DNA of 40,219 nt, taken from the NCBI GenBank assembly GCA_011959405.1, contig BLLX01000010.1:1-40219 (forward strand). The letters run 5' to 3'. This DNA is from Muribaculaceae bacterium (lineage in GTDB: Bacteria; Bacteroidota; Bacteroidia; Bacteroidales; Muribaculaceae). The position numbers were made by a program, and so were the translations under genes. Below, in pieces: positions 25,295 to 33,544 of the stretch. Within the stretch, counting starts at the first letter, position 1, and the number at the start of each line of letters is the position of its first letter. The notes below the pieces were generated by a model. It saw only the letters and a program-made list of their open reading frames with translations. It ran no database searches and was not told the origin of the DNA.

Positions 25295-27021
25295 GGTTGC
25301 TGTGATGCGTTTGAGGTGTGGCGTGTGTTGTCGGGTGCGGCCATAAGCTGCTCCATTTCGGGCGGATAGCGGAAAATATCGTCGGGCGATGTGGGTCTGA
25401 GCACCTCGTACCAGGCAAATTTAGGGAGTCTGAACAGGGAGCGTCTGGCCAGATAAAGTGGGGTGACGGTGCCTGATGTGGCGTCCCACATGCGGGCACG
25501 TTCAAGCTGGTTGGCCTTGAACATGGCTATGAGGAAGGAGCTTTCCACGTTGGCCACCTTGTTGTAGGTGGAATCGTTTTCCATTGGCATGATGATGCCC
25601 TGCACGGATCCGTTGACGTCGAGACGCCGCAGGTGACCGTCTTCCATATATGCAAGCATCTCCTTGCCGCTGAGCTGGTTGAAGTAGTCGCCTTCGATAT
25701 GTTCGGCCATGAACCCTGATTCGGGAAGGTGGGCGCGCTCTACGGTGGAGTCGTTCATGAACACTTTGATCACGTTGCCGAATATCTGACGGTTGTCGGA
25801 CCAGACGATCGGATGTATGTTCATGTGCAGTGTGGAGTCGGTTTCCACGAATGTCATGGAGTCGCATATTCCCTGTAGGTCGGCTCTGAAGAAGCGCACA
25901 CGCGGATTGGCCACAAGCAGGTGGGTGGTGTCGGTGCCGGCAGAATCGGCGGTCACCGTGAAACTGCGTATTACTTCGGAGTGGAGATAGAGTGTGTCAG
26001 GGCGTGAGTGCTCGAGGGCGCGCGCCCGGCCTGTCACGTAGGCCGAGTCGGTCAGCTCATTGTAAAATCCGTAGTCGCCTTCCAGGGTGATCTGTCGGGC
26101 CGAGTCGGTCAGCACCATGTTTCCGAAGGCTTCTCCGCGCCCTGCGGTGCGGTCGTAGAACAGGGTGTCGCCGCAGAGTGTGTTGCCGTTTGAGGTCTTC
26201 ACTATCGACCGGTCGAAAAGAGAGGTGTGGTTGGTCGCGGTGTTGAAAATGCCGTTTGATGTAAGAATTTCGCCGTCTTTGCTTATGATTCTCGACGGGC
26301 AGGTGAGGGTGGCTATGCGGGTGTCGGTGTTGTAGGAAAGGGTGTCGGAGAATACCCACACGCTGTCGCCCGCTTCGGTGATGCCTTCAAGCCGCACGTG
26401 GCGGTAGAAGTTGGCATCCTTGGTCGACGGGCTGTATTCGCCTTCGGCCGACGACAGGGTGTTGCGCGGGTCTGTCAGCGTGCCGCCCACGTTGTAATAG
26501 CCCAGGTCGATGTTCATGTCGTAGTTTACCACGGTGGTGGTGAGGGTCACGTCGCGGTTGATCAGGCGCACAGTGTTGCCGTCGTCGGCATAGACCGTGG
26601 CCAGAGCGAGCGATCCGGAGTATTCAAGCCAGTCACCATAGAGAAACAGGGTGTCGCCCTGCTCCATGCGTATGCTGCCGTATGCCTCCATCGAGTCCGA
26701 TGCCGCGGTGGAGAAGAATATGGCGCTGTCGCAGTACATCATCATGTCGCCGCGGCGAAACACCACATCGCCCACCAGAATCTGCGCGTCGGGCACTCTG
26801 GGGTTGGCCATCAGCGAGTCGGCGCGTTCGAGAAAAACGCGTCCGGGTGTGTGGCGGTCGGCCGCCGGCACTGTCGGTCTGACCGGCCCTGACGGATCAT
26901 CGTTGTCGCCACGGCTACCGGAAGCGGCCGATGATGGCGCCGTAGGAGTGCCGGCCATGGCCGCCGTCAGGCAGGTGATCACCAGTATGACTGCGGCGAA
27001 GCGGCTATTCCTTAGCGGCAT
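25291..27021 (-). CDS. OstA/LptA-like exported protein
   Basis: The 576-residue product has a signal peptide (MPLRNSRFAAVILVITCLTA, cleavage near AMAG). A Pro/Ser-rich linker follows, then repeated short beta strands of the OstA/LptA type: PDAQILVGDVVFRRGDMMMY, YGDWLEYSG, LSSAEGEYSP, LTSNGIFNTATN, LCGDTLFYDRTAG and AEHIEGDYFNQ. Such proteins form a beta-jelly bridge that carries lipopolysaccharide between membranes. The length suits the larger Bacteroidetes OstA-like proteins. It overlaps the SurA-like gene by 17 bp and the creatininase-family gene by 4 bp, so an envelope-assembly operon is likely. Confidence 0.87.
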   Translation of the reverse strand: MPLRNSRFAAVILVITCLTAAMAGTPTAPSSAASGSRGDNDDPSGPVRPTVPAADRHTPGRVFLERADSLMANPRVPDAQILVGDVVFRRGDMMMYCDSAIFFSTAASDSMEAYGSIRMEQGDTLFLYGDWLEYSGSLALATVYADDGNTVRLINRDVTLTTTVVNYDMNIDLGYYNVGGTLTDPRNTLSSAEGEYSPSTKDANFYRHVRLEGITEAGDSVWVFSDTLSYNTDTRIATLTCPSRIISKDGEILTSNGIFNTATNHTSLFDRSIVKTSNGNTLCGDTLFYDRTAGRGEAFGNMVLTDSARQITLEGDYGFYNELTDSAYVTGRARALEHSRPDTLYLHSEVIRSFTVTADSAGTDTTHLLVANPRVRFFRADLQGICDSMTFVETDSTLHMNIHPIVWSDNRQIFGNVIKVFMNDSTVERAHLPESGFMAEHIEGDYFNQLSGKEMLAYMEDGHLRRLDVNGSVQGIIMPMENDSTYNKVANVESSFLIAMFKANQLERARMWDATSGTVTPLYLARRSLFRLPKFAWYEVLRPTSPDDIFRYPPEMEQLMAAPDNTRHTSNASQQP

Positions 27022-28384
27022 TTTTGTTTTTCAGCCAGTTGTAGCGGAACTCGCAGTTGTTCCAGCCGTCTTCGATGCGGATATAGGTCTCGGAGATCTT
27101 TTTTGTGACCCAGTCGCTGATGATGCGCTGCCGCTCAGATGCCTCATACATGTTTTTGATCAGCTGATAGTCGTCGGCCATGTTTGCCCTGTGGGGTTCG
27201 TGGCGAGCCGTGAGTTTGACCACCGCCACCACGTCCTGCGAGCGTCTGGGGTCTTTCATGATGAAGGCGGGAGATATGTCGCCCGGCTGCATCGTGGCCA
27301 CAGTCTTGCCTACTTCCTGCGGCAGCTCGCCCATTTCGAAAAGGGTGGTGCCGTTGTTGGAGTTCATCATCACGCCGCGGTTGTTGCGCGTGTCCTTGTC
27401 CTGCGAGAGCAGGGCTGTGGCTTCTTCGAAAGTGAAATGGCCGTCGAGCATGTCTGCGCGTATGGAGTCAAGTCTGGCCACCGACGCCATCAGGTCCTTG
27501 TCGTCGACCTGGGGGTGGAGGAGTATGTGGCGGGTGTTGATGCGGTCGCCGCGTTTTTCGATCAGCTGTATGATGTGGTAGCCGTATTCGGATTCCACTA
27601 CTTTCGATACTTTTCTGGGGTCGTTGAGGGCGAATGCGGCCGCTGCGTATTCCGGATCGAGTTGTGTGCGGCTCAGGAAACCGGTCTCGCCGCCGCGCCG
27701 TGCGCTGCCGGGGTCCTCGCTGTAGAGCACGGCGAGAGTCGACATTTCGGCCTGTCCGGAGTTGATTCTATCGGCATATCCGCGCAGGCGGTCCTTGATG
27801 TCGTCGATCTCCTGACGCGGTATGACGGGGTTGAGTGTCATGATCTGCACTTCGACCTGCATGGGCACGAACGGTATGCTGTCGGTTTCCAGAGTGTTGA
27901 AGTAACGGCGCACGGCCGCCGGGGTGACTTTTATGTCTTTGGTGAGTTTCTGCTGGACCTGCTGCACGCGGTAGTTGTTGGTCATCATCTCCGTCATCCA
28001 CGAGCGGATTTCGGGCAGGGGCTTGTGGATCATCTCCTCGAGCCGTTCGCGGGAGCCTGCCGACACGATCCAGTCGTTGATGCGGGCGTCGACTTCCGAT
28101 GCCACCATGCCTGCCGACACTTCTATGGTGTCCAGATCGGCCTGATGCAGAAACAGACGCTCCATTGCAATCTGCTCCGGCACATAGCAGTAAGGGTCGC
28201 CGATGATGTTGTGGCGTTCCTGTTGCATCTGCTGGTATGCTTCTTCGACTTCCGACTTCCAGATTGGCTGGTCGCCGATCATCCACACCACTTCTTCGGC
28301 CACATTGTCGGTGGCGCCATGTGCCATAAGCGCTACGGCAGCCATGGAGACCATGCTGCCCATTAAGATTTTAGAGATTTTCAC
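27005..28384 (-). CDS. SurA-like periplasmic peptidyl-prolyl isomerase
   Basis: SurA-type proteins chaperone outer-membrane proteins in the periplasm. The 459-residue product has a signal peptide (MKISKILMGSMVSMAAVALM, cleavage near AHGA). The N-terminal chaperone domain (about 28-165) contains EVVWMIGDQPIWKSEVEEAY. Two parvulin-like domains follow (about 172-277 and 278-385), the first with YSEDPGSARRGGETGFLSR and VVESEYGYHIIQLIEKRGDR, the second with TRHILLHPQ. The C-terminal helix closes the chaperone core. It leads the surA-ostA-amidohydrolase run. TAACTTTG at 28414-28421 (minus sense) may be its -7 box; the insertion sequence begins 53 bp beyond it. Confidence 0.9.
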   Translation of the reverse strand: MKISKILMGSMVSMAAVALMAHGATDNVAEEVVWMIGDQPIWKSEVEEAYQQMQQERHNIIGDPYCYVPEQIAMERLFLHQADLDTIEVSAGMVASEVDARINDWIVSAGSRERLEEMIHKPLPEIRSWMTEMMTNNYRVQQVQQKLTKDIKVTPAAVRRYFNTLETDSIPFVPMQVEVQIMTLNPVIPRQEIDDIKDRLRGYADRINSGQAEMSTLAVLYSEDPGSARRGGETGFLSRTQLDPEYAAAAFALNDPRKVSKVVESEYGYHIIQLIEKRGDRINTRHILLHPQVDDKDLMASVARLDSIRADMLDGHFTFEEATALLSQDKDTRNNRGVMMNSNNGTTLFEMGELPQEVGKTVATMQPGDISPAFIMKDPRRSQDVVAVVKLTARHEPHRANMADDYQLIKNMYEASERQRIISDWVTKKISETYIRIEDGWNNCEFRYNWLKNKNAAKE

Positions 28385-28413
28385 GCGCGTGCAAAAAAAT
28401 TAGTTTGTCAACG

Positions 28414-28421
28414 CAAAGTTA
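28414..28421 (-). promoter_or_regulatory. Possible -7 element for the surA-like operon
   Basis: In minus sense TAACTTTG fits TAnnTTTG and lies 30 bp before the start codon. No TTTG is found about 20 bp upstream. The insertion sequence begins at 28474, so it would replace sequence just beyond the core promoter. Confidence 0.4.
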
Positions 28422-28473
28422 GTGAAAAATTTCTGAAGGATGCCGGAATTTAAAAATTTTAAAGGTTGTCGTA

Positions 28474-28494
28474 CACGGCTCTTTCATTTAAGAT
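28474..28494. repeat. Left terminal inverted repeat of the insertion sequence
   Basis: It is the inverted partner of 29986-30006, with a single difference at the eighth base (C here, T in the complement of the right end). Confidence 0.88.
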
Positions 28495-28653
28495 TTCGTC
28501 TCATTCTCGACAAATGTGTTATTTTATAGCGAGAGCAGTACGGGCGGAGAGGCTTTAACCTCTGATTTTCAAGAAAATAAGTGCAATGAAAATTTGGCCA
28601 AGTGGCAGATTTTTAGTAACTTTATAGGTGATAATCAAAGAGTTACGCCAAAA

Positions 28654-29883
28654 ATGAAGCCACTTGACCAAGTCTGTTCGACTGGCGCTTATGCGCCTGA
28701 TCACACTGCAAAAATACACAATAAATTTGACAGAAGACGCAGTATTTTAGAAGAACTTAGAGCGTTTGCCTCATCCGTGCCGGATTTCCGCAGATTAGAC
28801 AAAGGCAATATCCGCCATAGGCTCGACGATATCATCATGCTGATGATACTCGGACGCATGGCCGGATGTATCGGACGTGCCGAGATATTGGAGTTCGGCA
28901 GATACAACCTCAACAAATTACACAAAATGGGCATGTTGAAGAACGGGGTGCCATCCGAGGCCACGCTTTGCCGTGTGGAGAACGGCATCAACGATACAGG
29001 CATGGCCGACAGGATGCAGCAGTTCGCTCAAATATTCCTTGACAGGCTGCTTAATGCCTGCCGGGTCATTGAAATAATCTGCATAGACGGCAAGGCTGAG
29101 CGTGGCACCGTCCAGGAAAACGGGCGTAGCCCGGATATTGTCTCGGCCTATTCGTTCAACACCGGCATAACACTCGCCACCGAAGCCTGTCAGGAAAAGA
29201 GCAACGAGATAAAGGCCGTGCCGATACTCCTTGATAAAATTGATATCGCGGGGAAGGTTGTCACAGCCGATGCCATGTCCATGCAGAAGGACATTGTCGA
29301 GAAAATCAGAAAGAAAGGCGGTGACTTTCTGATAGAGCTCAAAGCGAACCAGCCGTCATTGCGATATGGCGTTGAGGACAGGCTTGCGGGACACACACCG
29401 GTATATTCCTACTCCGAAGATCCTGTGCTCGCCCACGGCAGGATAGAGACGAGAACCTACCGCATATATGACGGGCTGGACATTATCGCCGACAAAGAGA
29501 AATGGGGCGGAAACATGACCGTCATTGAATATGAGTCATCCACAGTCAAAAAGTCAACGGGGGCGTACACTTCGGAAAAACGCCTGTACGTCAGCAGTAT
29601 GCCTACGCATACTCCGAAGCCAGGAATCTTCGTGCGCAACCATTGGTCAATAGAATGCATGCACTGGGGGCTGGACCACAATCTTCAGCAGGACAATATA
29701 AAACGCAAGTCGTCGAGAGCTGCCCGAAACCTCGACACCATACAGAGAATCGTTTACTCGGTGTTCTCAATATGGAAAGGACTTCGCAAAAAACAATCGG
29801 ATAAGAATAAAGGCATGGCCGAACTGATCAGACATATCTCGATGAGCTTTACCCGACTAATGCGATTTTTAAGCCAAAAATGA
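28654..29883 (+). CDS. ISAs1-family DDE transposase
   Basis: The 409-residue product has an N-terminal H-repeat-associated type DNA-binding region (HRLDDIIMLMILGRMAGCIG near 55-74) and a DDE catalytic core. The likely acidic triad is D145 in ICIDGKAERG, D206 in VVTADAMSMQKDI and E334 in NHWSIECMHWGLDHNLQQD, the typical ISAs1 motif order. The frame is open upstream to a GTG at 28516, but that part lacks family character and the ATG at 28654 gives a length close to the family norm. It appears intact, with no frameshift or internal stop. Confidence 0.93.
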   Translation: MKPLDQVCSTGAYAPDHTAKIHNKFDRRRSILEELRAFASSVPDFRRLDKGNIRHRLDDIIMLMILGRMAGCIGRAEILEFGRYNLNKLHKMGMLKNGVPSEATLCRVENGINDTGMADRMQQFAQIFLDRLLNACRVIEIICIDGKAERGTVQENGRSPDIVSAYSFNTGITLATEACQEKSNEIKAVPILLDKIDIAGKVVTADAMSMQKDIVEKIRKKGGDFLIELKANQPSLRYGVEDRLAGHTPVYSYSEDPVLAHGRIETRTYRIYDGLDIIADKEKWGGNMTVIEYESSTVKKSTGAYTSEKRLYVSSMPTHTPKPGIFVRNHWSIECMHWGLDHNLQQDNIKRKSSRAARNLDTIQRIVYSVFSIWKGLRKKQSDKNKGMAELIRHISMSFTRLMRFLSQK

Positions 29884-29983
29884 AAAAAATAAGATTTTAA
29901 CGAAGAGATAAACAACTGAAATACAGATACAACAGATTACCCGCTTCAGTCCGAAACGGGTAAGGGCAGGTATACACTTTATT

Positions 29984-31207
29984 TTATCTTAAATGAAAAA
30001 GCCGTGCCGAAAGGCCAAATATCCGGATCCATTCATCAGCTACTTTGCCTACATCAAACCGTTTTACAAAATCCGGATACAAAGCCGTATGCCCATGCCG
30101 CATATCTTCGTTATCCATCAATTCGGCAAGCCTTAACGCATACTCTTCTTCATCGAAAGGCTTCACAAGCACTCCACGACCATCTTCCAGCAATTCATGT
30201 ACACCTGCACTACAGTCAAATGCCATGGGCACAACGCCTGACGCCATAGCTTCCACCAATACCATGCCCCACCCCTCAAACGCCGAAGTCAGACAAAATA
30301 TAGATGCCGTGGCATAATGTTCACGAGGATCCGCCGAATATCCGCAAAACCTCACATTCTTCAAGCCTAATTCATCAGCCAGGTCTCGTAGCGAATCCTC
30401 TTCAGGCCCGATTCCCACAAGTTTAAGCACCCATTCAGGATGCAGATCTTCCACTCGCTTCCAAATTCTGACCAAACGGTCGACCCTTTTGTCTACATAA
30501 GAAAAACGGCCGACATACAACACTTCTTTTTCCTTTGGCACACAACGTTCTTCCGCATAAACTCCAAGATCTATAGGATTATACACTGGCATGACTTTGA
30601 AATCGTCTCCATCACCATCATAATGAAGTATGCCAGACATAATCCGACGATAGCTGTCACACAACACCACAATGCCATCAACTTCAGAATAAACGCGACG
30701 ATAGACACGCTTATACCTGCGGGAATAACGCCCTAACCAATTTTCCTTAAATGTCTTTAGCGCATACCATTTCGCTAATTTCACACCCGATCCTGATTTC
30801 TTGGCAAGATAACGTCCGAACTCCAATTTCGACTTAACCTCCCACAACGGCTGACTGTGCAAATGTAATATCAGACGCACTCCCGATGGAATAAGGCTGC
30901 GCAACAACGGCACACATGGCACAGGCTCGATTGCCATGACAAGAGTATCGATCGACTTACGCCGCACAGCATCAGCTACGATTCTGGTAGTCTCTTCTCC
31001 ATGATATTCACATTCATCACCATTTCCAAGCTCTACGACATCATATCCGATAGCAGTGGCTCTGGCTCTTGTCTGATCCGTAAATCGGAAAGCCAGAAGA
31101 ACAATCTTGCATACTCCGCGTCGTAATAATGCTGCCGATATCATGTCCGTGACCCGCTCTGTCCCTCCATGCAGATAGTCACACATAACAAAACCAATCG
31201 TTCTCAT
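29984..31207 (-). CDS. GT4-type glycosyltransferase with IS-derived C-terminus
   Basis: The product (407 residues) is a GT-B fold enzyme. It has an N-terminal acceptor domain opening MRTIGFVMCDYLHGGTERVT and a C-terminal GT4 donor domain: PVYNPIDL, LYVGRFSYVDKRVDRLVRIW, FCGYSADPREHYATASIFCL, and the E-x7-E-like segment FEGWGMVLVEAMASGVVPMA. Such enzymes add sugars to surface polysaccharide or glycolipid; donor and acceptor are unknown. Its end is unusual: after WIRIFGL the frame enters the insertion sequence, which encodes about the last six residues (RLFHLR) and the stop. The domain core is complete, so activity may survive. It is the third of three related genes, 6 bp after the second. Confidence 0.88.
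   Translation of the reverse strand: MRTIGFVMCDYLHGGTERVTDMISAALLRRGVCKIVLLAFRFTDQTRARATAIGYDVVELGNGDECEYHGEETTRIVADAVRRKSIDTLVMAIEPVPCVPLLRSLIPSGVRLILHLHSQPLWEVKSKLEFGRYLAKKSGSGVKLAKWYALKTFKENWLGRYSRRYKRVYRRVYSEVDGIVVLCDSYRRIMSGILHYDGDGDDFKVMPVYNPIDLGVYAEERCVPKEKEVLYVGRFSYVDKRVDRLVRIWKRVEDLHPEWVLKLVGIGPEEDSLRDLADELGLKNVRFCGYSADPREHYATASIFCLTSAFEGWGMVLVEAMASGVVPMAFDCSAGVHELLEDGRGVLVKPFDEEEYALRLAELMDNEDMRHGHTALYPDFVKRFDVGKVADEWIRIFGLSARLFHLR
29986..30006. repeat. Right terminal inverted repeat of the insertion sequence
   Basis: The sequence ends in AAAAAGCCGTG and is identical to 27-47. The stop codon of the leftward glycosyltransferase gene overlaps its inner edge. Confidence 0.9.
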
Positions 31208-31213
31208 AACAAA

Positions 31214-32410
31214 TTAAATATCAAGAATCCTCATCCAGTTTTTTGCAACCTCAGATACACTGAAGCGTTCCACATATTCCGGATATAACGCACGATATCT
31301 TGCCCTGTCATCCTCCGATTCCATCAGAGCAGAAAGTTGTCGCGCGTATTCTTCCTCGTCAAAAGGCCTGACAAGCACACCTCTGCCACTACCAAGAAGC
31401 TCGCGCACTCCCAAACTACAATCAAATGCCATAGGTACAACTCCAGAAGCCATGGCCTCGGCCAGCACCATGCCCCACCCTTCATGACTCGATGTCAGAC
31501 AAAGTATTGACGCAGTAGCATAATGAACCTCCGGATTTTCAGAATAACCACAAAATTCTATATGCTTCAGGCCCATATCCAGTGCCATGCTTTTAAGTGA
31601 GCTATATTCATTGCCGTCTCCGACTATTTTCAATCTCCAGTCGGGATATTGCTTTTCCACTCTACCCCATATCCGGATCAGCCTATCCACACGCTTATCA
31701 TCATAAGACAAACGTCCGACATAGACAACTTCCTTACGTTTAACGGTTGCAGCCGCGACCTTAAATTCAGTCAAATCCATTGGATTATAGGCTGAACGCA
31801 CCTTAAATTCTTCAGATTCTACTGGAATATTCAATATTTTCGACAACTCTTCACAATACGAATCACAAAGCACCAGCATTCGGTCAACGCTGTCATAAAC
31901 ATGACGGTACATCTTTACATACCGCTTTGTATATACTTGAAAAAAACGTTCTTTACTTCCTTTCAGCAATGACCATTTCCAATATGCCCACCGTGATTTC
32001 TTTCGGGCCATCATGCGCCCAAAGTCAATCTTAGCCGTCACTTCCCATAATGGCATTCCATGAATATGATACATCAGCGTCAATGATCTCCCAACCGTCT
32101 CACGCATCTCATCAAGATACCCTAAAGCATTCACGGCCATGACCAGAACATCTATGTTTTTCTGTCTTAATATCTTCGCCACATTCAATGAGGTTTGCCG
32201 GCTTGTAATTCTCTGATCCGGAGCGATCTCAAGCGGAACAAAATCATAGCCCACAGCTTCTGCCCTCATTCTGGACATCTGGTCATAATGCGGACTTATC
32301 AAGACAACCTTACACGCATTGCGCCTGACCAATTCGGCCGTTACAGTGTCCGTCACACGTTCCACCCCTCCGAAATAATAGAAAGGGATAAAAAAAGCTA
32401 TTGTTTTCAT
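31214..32410 (-). CDS. GT4-type glycosyltransferase (second of three)
   Basis: The 398-residue product starts MKTIAFFIPFYYFGGVERVT at 32410, where the ATG overlaps the stop of the preceding gene (ATGA). An in-frame upstream extension to 32437 is less likely. It shares with its neighbours the motifs SAYNPMDL, VYVGRLSYDDKRVDRLIRIW, FCGYSENPEVHYATASILCL and HEGWGMVLAEAMASGVVPMA, typical of GT4 donor domains, and ends WMRILDI. It is presumably cytoplasmic or membrane-peripheral and acts in surface-glycan assembly. It is clearly paralogous to the genes on either side. Confidence 0.88.
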   Translation of the reverse strand: MKTIAFFIPFYYFGGVERVTDTVTAELVRRNACKVVLISPHYDQMSRMRAEAVGYDFVPLEIAPDQRITSRQTSLNVAKILRQKNIDVLVMAVNALGYLDEMRETVGRSLTLMYHIHGMPLWEVTAKIDFGRMMARKKSRWAYWKWSLLKGSKERFFQVYTKRYVKMYRHVYDSVDRMLVLCDSYCEELSKILNIPVESEEFKVRSAYNPMDLTEFKVAAATVKRKEVVYVGRLSYDDKRVDRLIRIWGRVEKQYPDWRLKIVGDGNEYSSLKSMALDMGLKHIEFCGYSENPEVHYATASILCLTSSHEGWGMVLAEAMASGVVPMAFDCSLGVRELLGSGRGVLVRPFDEEEYARQLSALMESEDDRARYRALYPEYVERFSVSEVAKNWMRILDI

Positions 32411-33534
32411 TTCAATGCCGTCAAAATAATATGCCATTCACCAGCAATGGTCTCAGGTGAAAATTGAGTTAACAGATCATTGACACTGCTGCCATTCTCG
32501 ATTTCCGGATAATGGCCCATCAACTCTACAAGTTTCCGCTCATACTCTCCCTCATCAAAAGGAGCGACTTTAATTCCTCCGACCAAATCCAAAAGCTGAC
32601 TTGTGCCGGCACTGCACTCAAACGCTATAGGAACAACTCCGGCTGACGCACTCTCGGCCAACACCATTCCCCAGCCTTCAAACGATGAGGTGAGACACAA
32701 TATGGATGCCGTAGAATAATGCTCACGCGGATCAGCTGAATATCCTACAAATTTCACATTATTCAGGCCAAGTTTAGAAGCCAACTGACACAAATTGTTT
32801 TTTTCAGGTCCTTCTCCAACTATTTTCAGCACCCAGTCAGGATGCAACGGTTCGATTGACGACCAAATTCTCATAAGTCTGTCAACACGTTTATCGGCAT
32901 AACTCAACCGACCGACATATAGAACCTCTTTTTCCTTTCGTACAGACCTATATGGCAAATAATGACCGACATCAACAGGATTATAAACCGCATATACCTT
33001 AGAATTACATCTATCAGCACCTACGATCAGCTCAACATCCCTCTTATACTGTCCGCACAATGTCACAAACGCATCAACTTTCGAATAAATCTCCACATAG
33101 CGTCTCCGATAGCGACGCGTATATGTGCCCAACAGCGATTCTCTCAAATTCTTAACAAGTCCCTGCTGTCTCTTATTTTCCACCTGCCACATCGGCACAC
33201 TGTGCAATAGGTATATCAACTTACATTCCGGCAATTCTCTACGCACAGCATCCAGCAAACCATCCGAAGGATCAACAGGCATAATCAAAACATCGACCGC
33301 CTTATCACGCAACAGTCCTATCAAAGCCGACATACCCGACGGGTACTTCAATTTCGCTCCGTCAGGCAAACGCTCATAATGGATTTTATCGGTATGCCGG
33401 ACCTCTCCGAACTGCGCTGCAATGATCCAAACCTCATTATCACGGTAACATTCAGTGAGACCACGTGCTAAATCAGCAGTGACTTTTTCTCCTCCGCCAA
33501 ATGGAAACCGATCGTGTAGAAATGCTATACGCAT
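32407..33534 (-). CDS. GT4-type glycosyltransferase (first of three)
   Basis: The 375-residue product begins MRIAFLHDRFPFGGGEKVTA with the Gly-rich acceptor-domain loop of GT-B enzymes. Its donor domain has AVYNPVDV, LYVGRLSYADKRVDRLMRIW, FVGYSADPREHYSTASILCL and FEGWGMVLAESASAGVVPIA. It is somewhat shorter than its two paralogs, mainly in the N-terminal half. The start is 10 bp after the queE stop, so the glycosyltransferases appear to be read from the same long transcript as the housekeeping genes upstream. Sugar specificity cannot be inferred. Confidence 0.88.
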   Translation of the reverse strand: MRIAFLHDRFPFGGGEKVTADLARGLTECYRDNEVWIIAAQFGEVRHTDKIHYERLPDGAKLKYPSGMSALIGLLRDKAVDVLIMPVDPSDGLLDAVRRELPECKLIYLLHSVPMWQVENKRQQGLVKNLRESLLGTYTRRYRRRYVEIYSKVDAFVTLCGQYKRDVELIVGADRCNSKVYAVYNPVDVGHYLPYRSVRKEKEVLYVGRLSYADKRVDRLMRIWSSIEPLHPDWVLKIVGEGPEKNNLCQLASKLGLNNVKFVGYSADPREHYSTASILCLTSSFEGWGMVLAESASAGVVPIAFECSAGTSQLLDLVGGIKVAPFDEGEYERKLVELMGHYPEIENGSSVNDLLTQFSPETIAGEWHIILTALK

Positions 33535-33544
33535 GGCACCTCCA

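Larger units (their letters stand above)
28474..30006 (+). mobile_element. Complete ISAs1-like insertion sequence
   Basis: The element is 1,533 bp, bounded by 21-bp terminal inverted repeats that match at 20 positions (outer part CACGGCTYTTTCATTTAAG) and carrying one transposase gene. The right boundary is confirmed by the second copy at 1-47, where identity ends at the same base. ISAs1-family elements usually make short target duplications, but the flanks (left TTGTCGTA, right CCGAAAGG) do not match. The right end supplies the last residues and the stop of a glycosyltransferase gene. Confidence 0.9.

Noticed and set aside
26651-28366. A 571-codon plus-strand open frame
   Set aside because: It is antisense to the ostA- and surA-like genes, which have clear domains and signal peptides. 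Its product is His/Val/Gly-rich without motifs, a typical mirror of GC-rich coding sequence.
28516-28653. Upstream extension of the transposase to a GTG start
   Set aside because: The 46 added residues show no transposase-like sequence, and the ATG at 28654 gives the usual family start and length.
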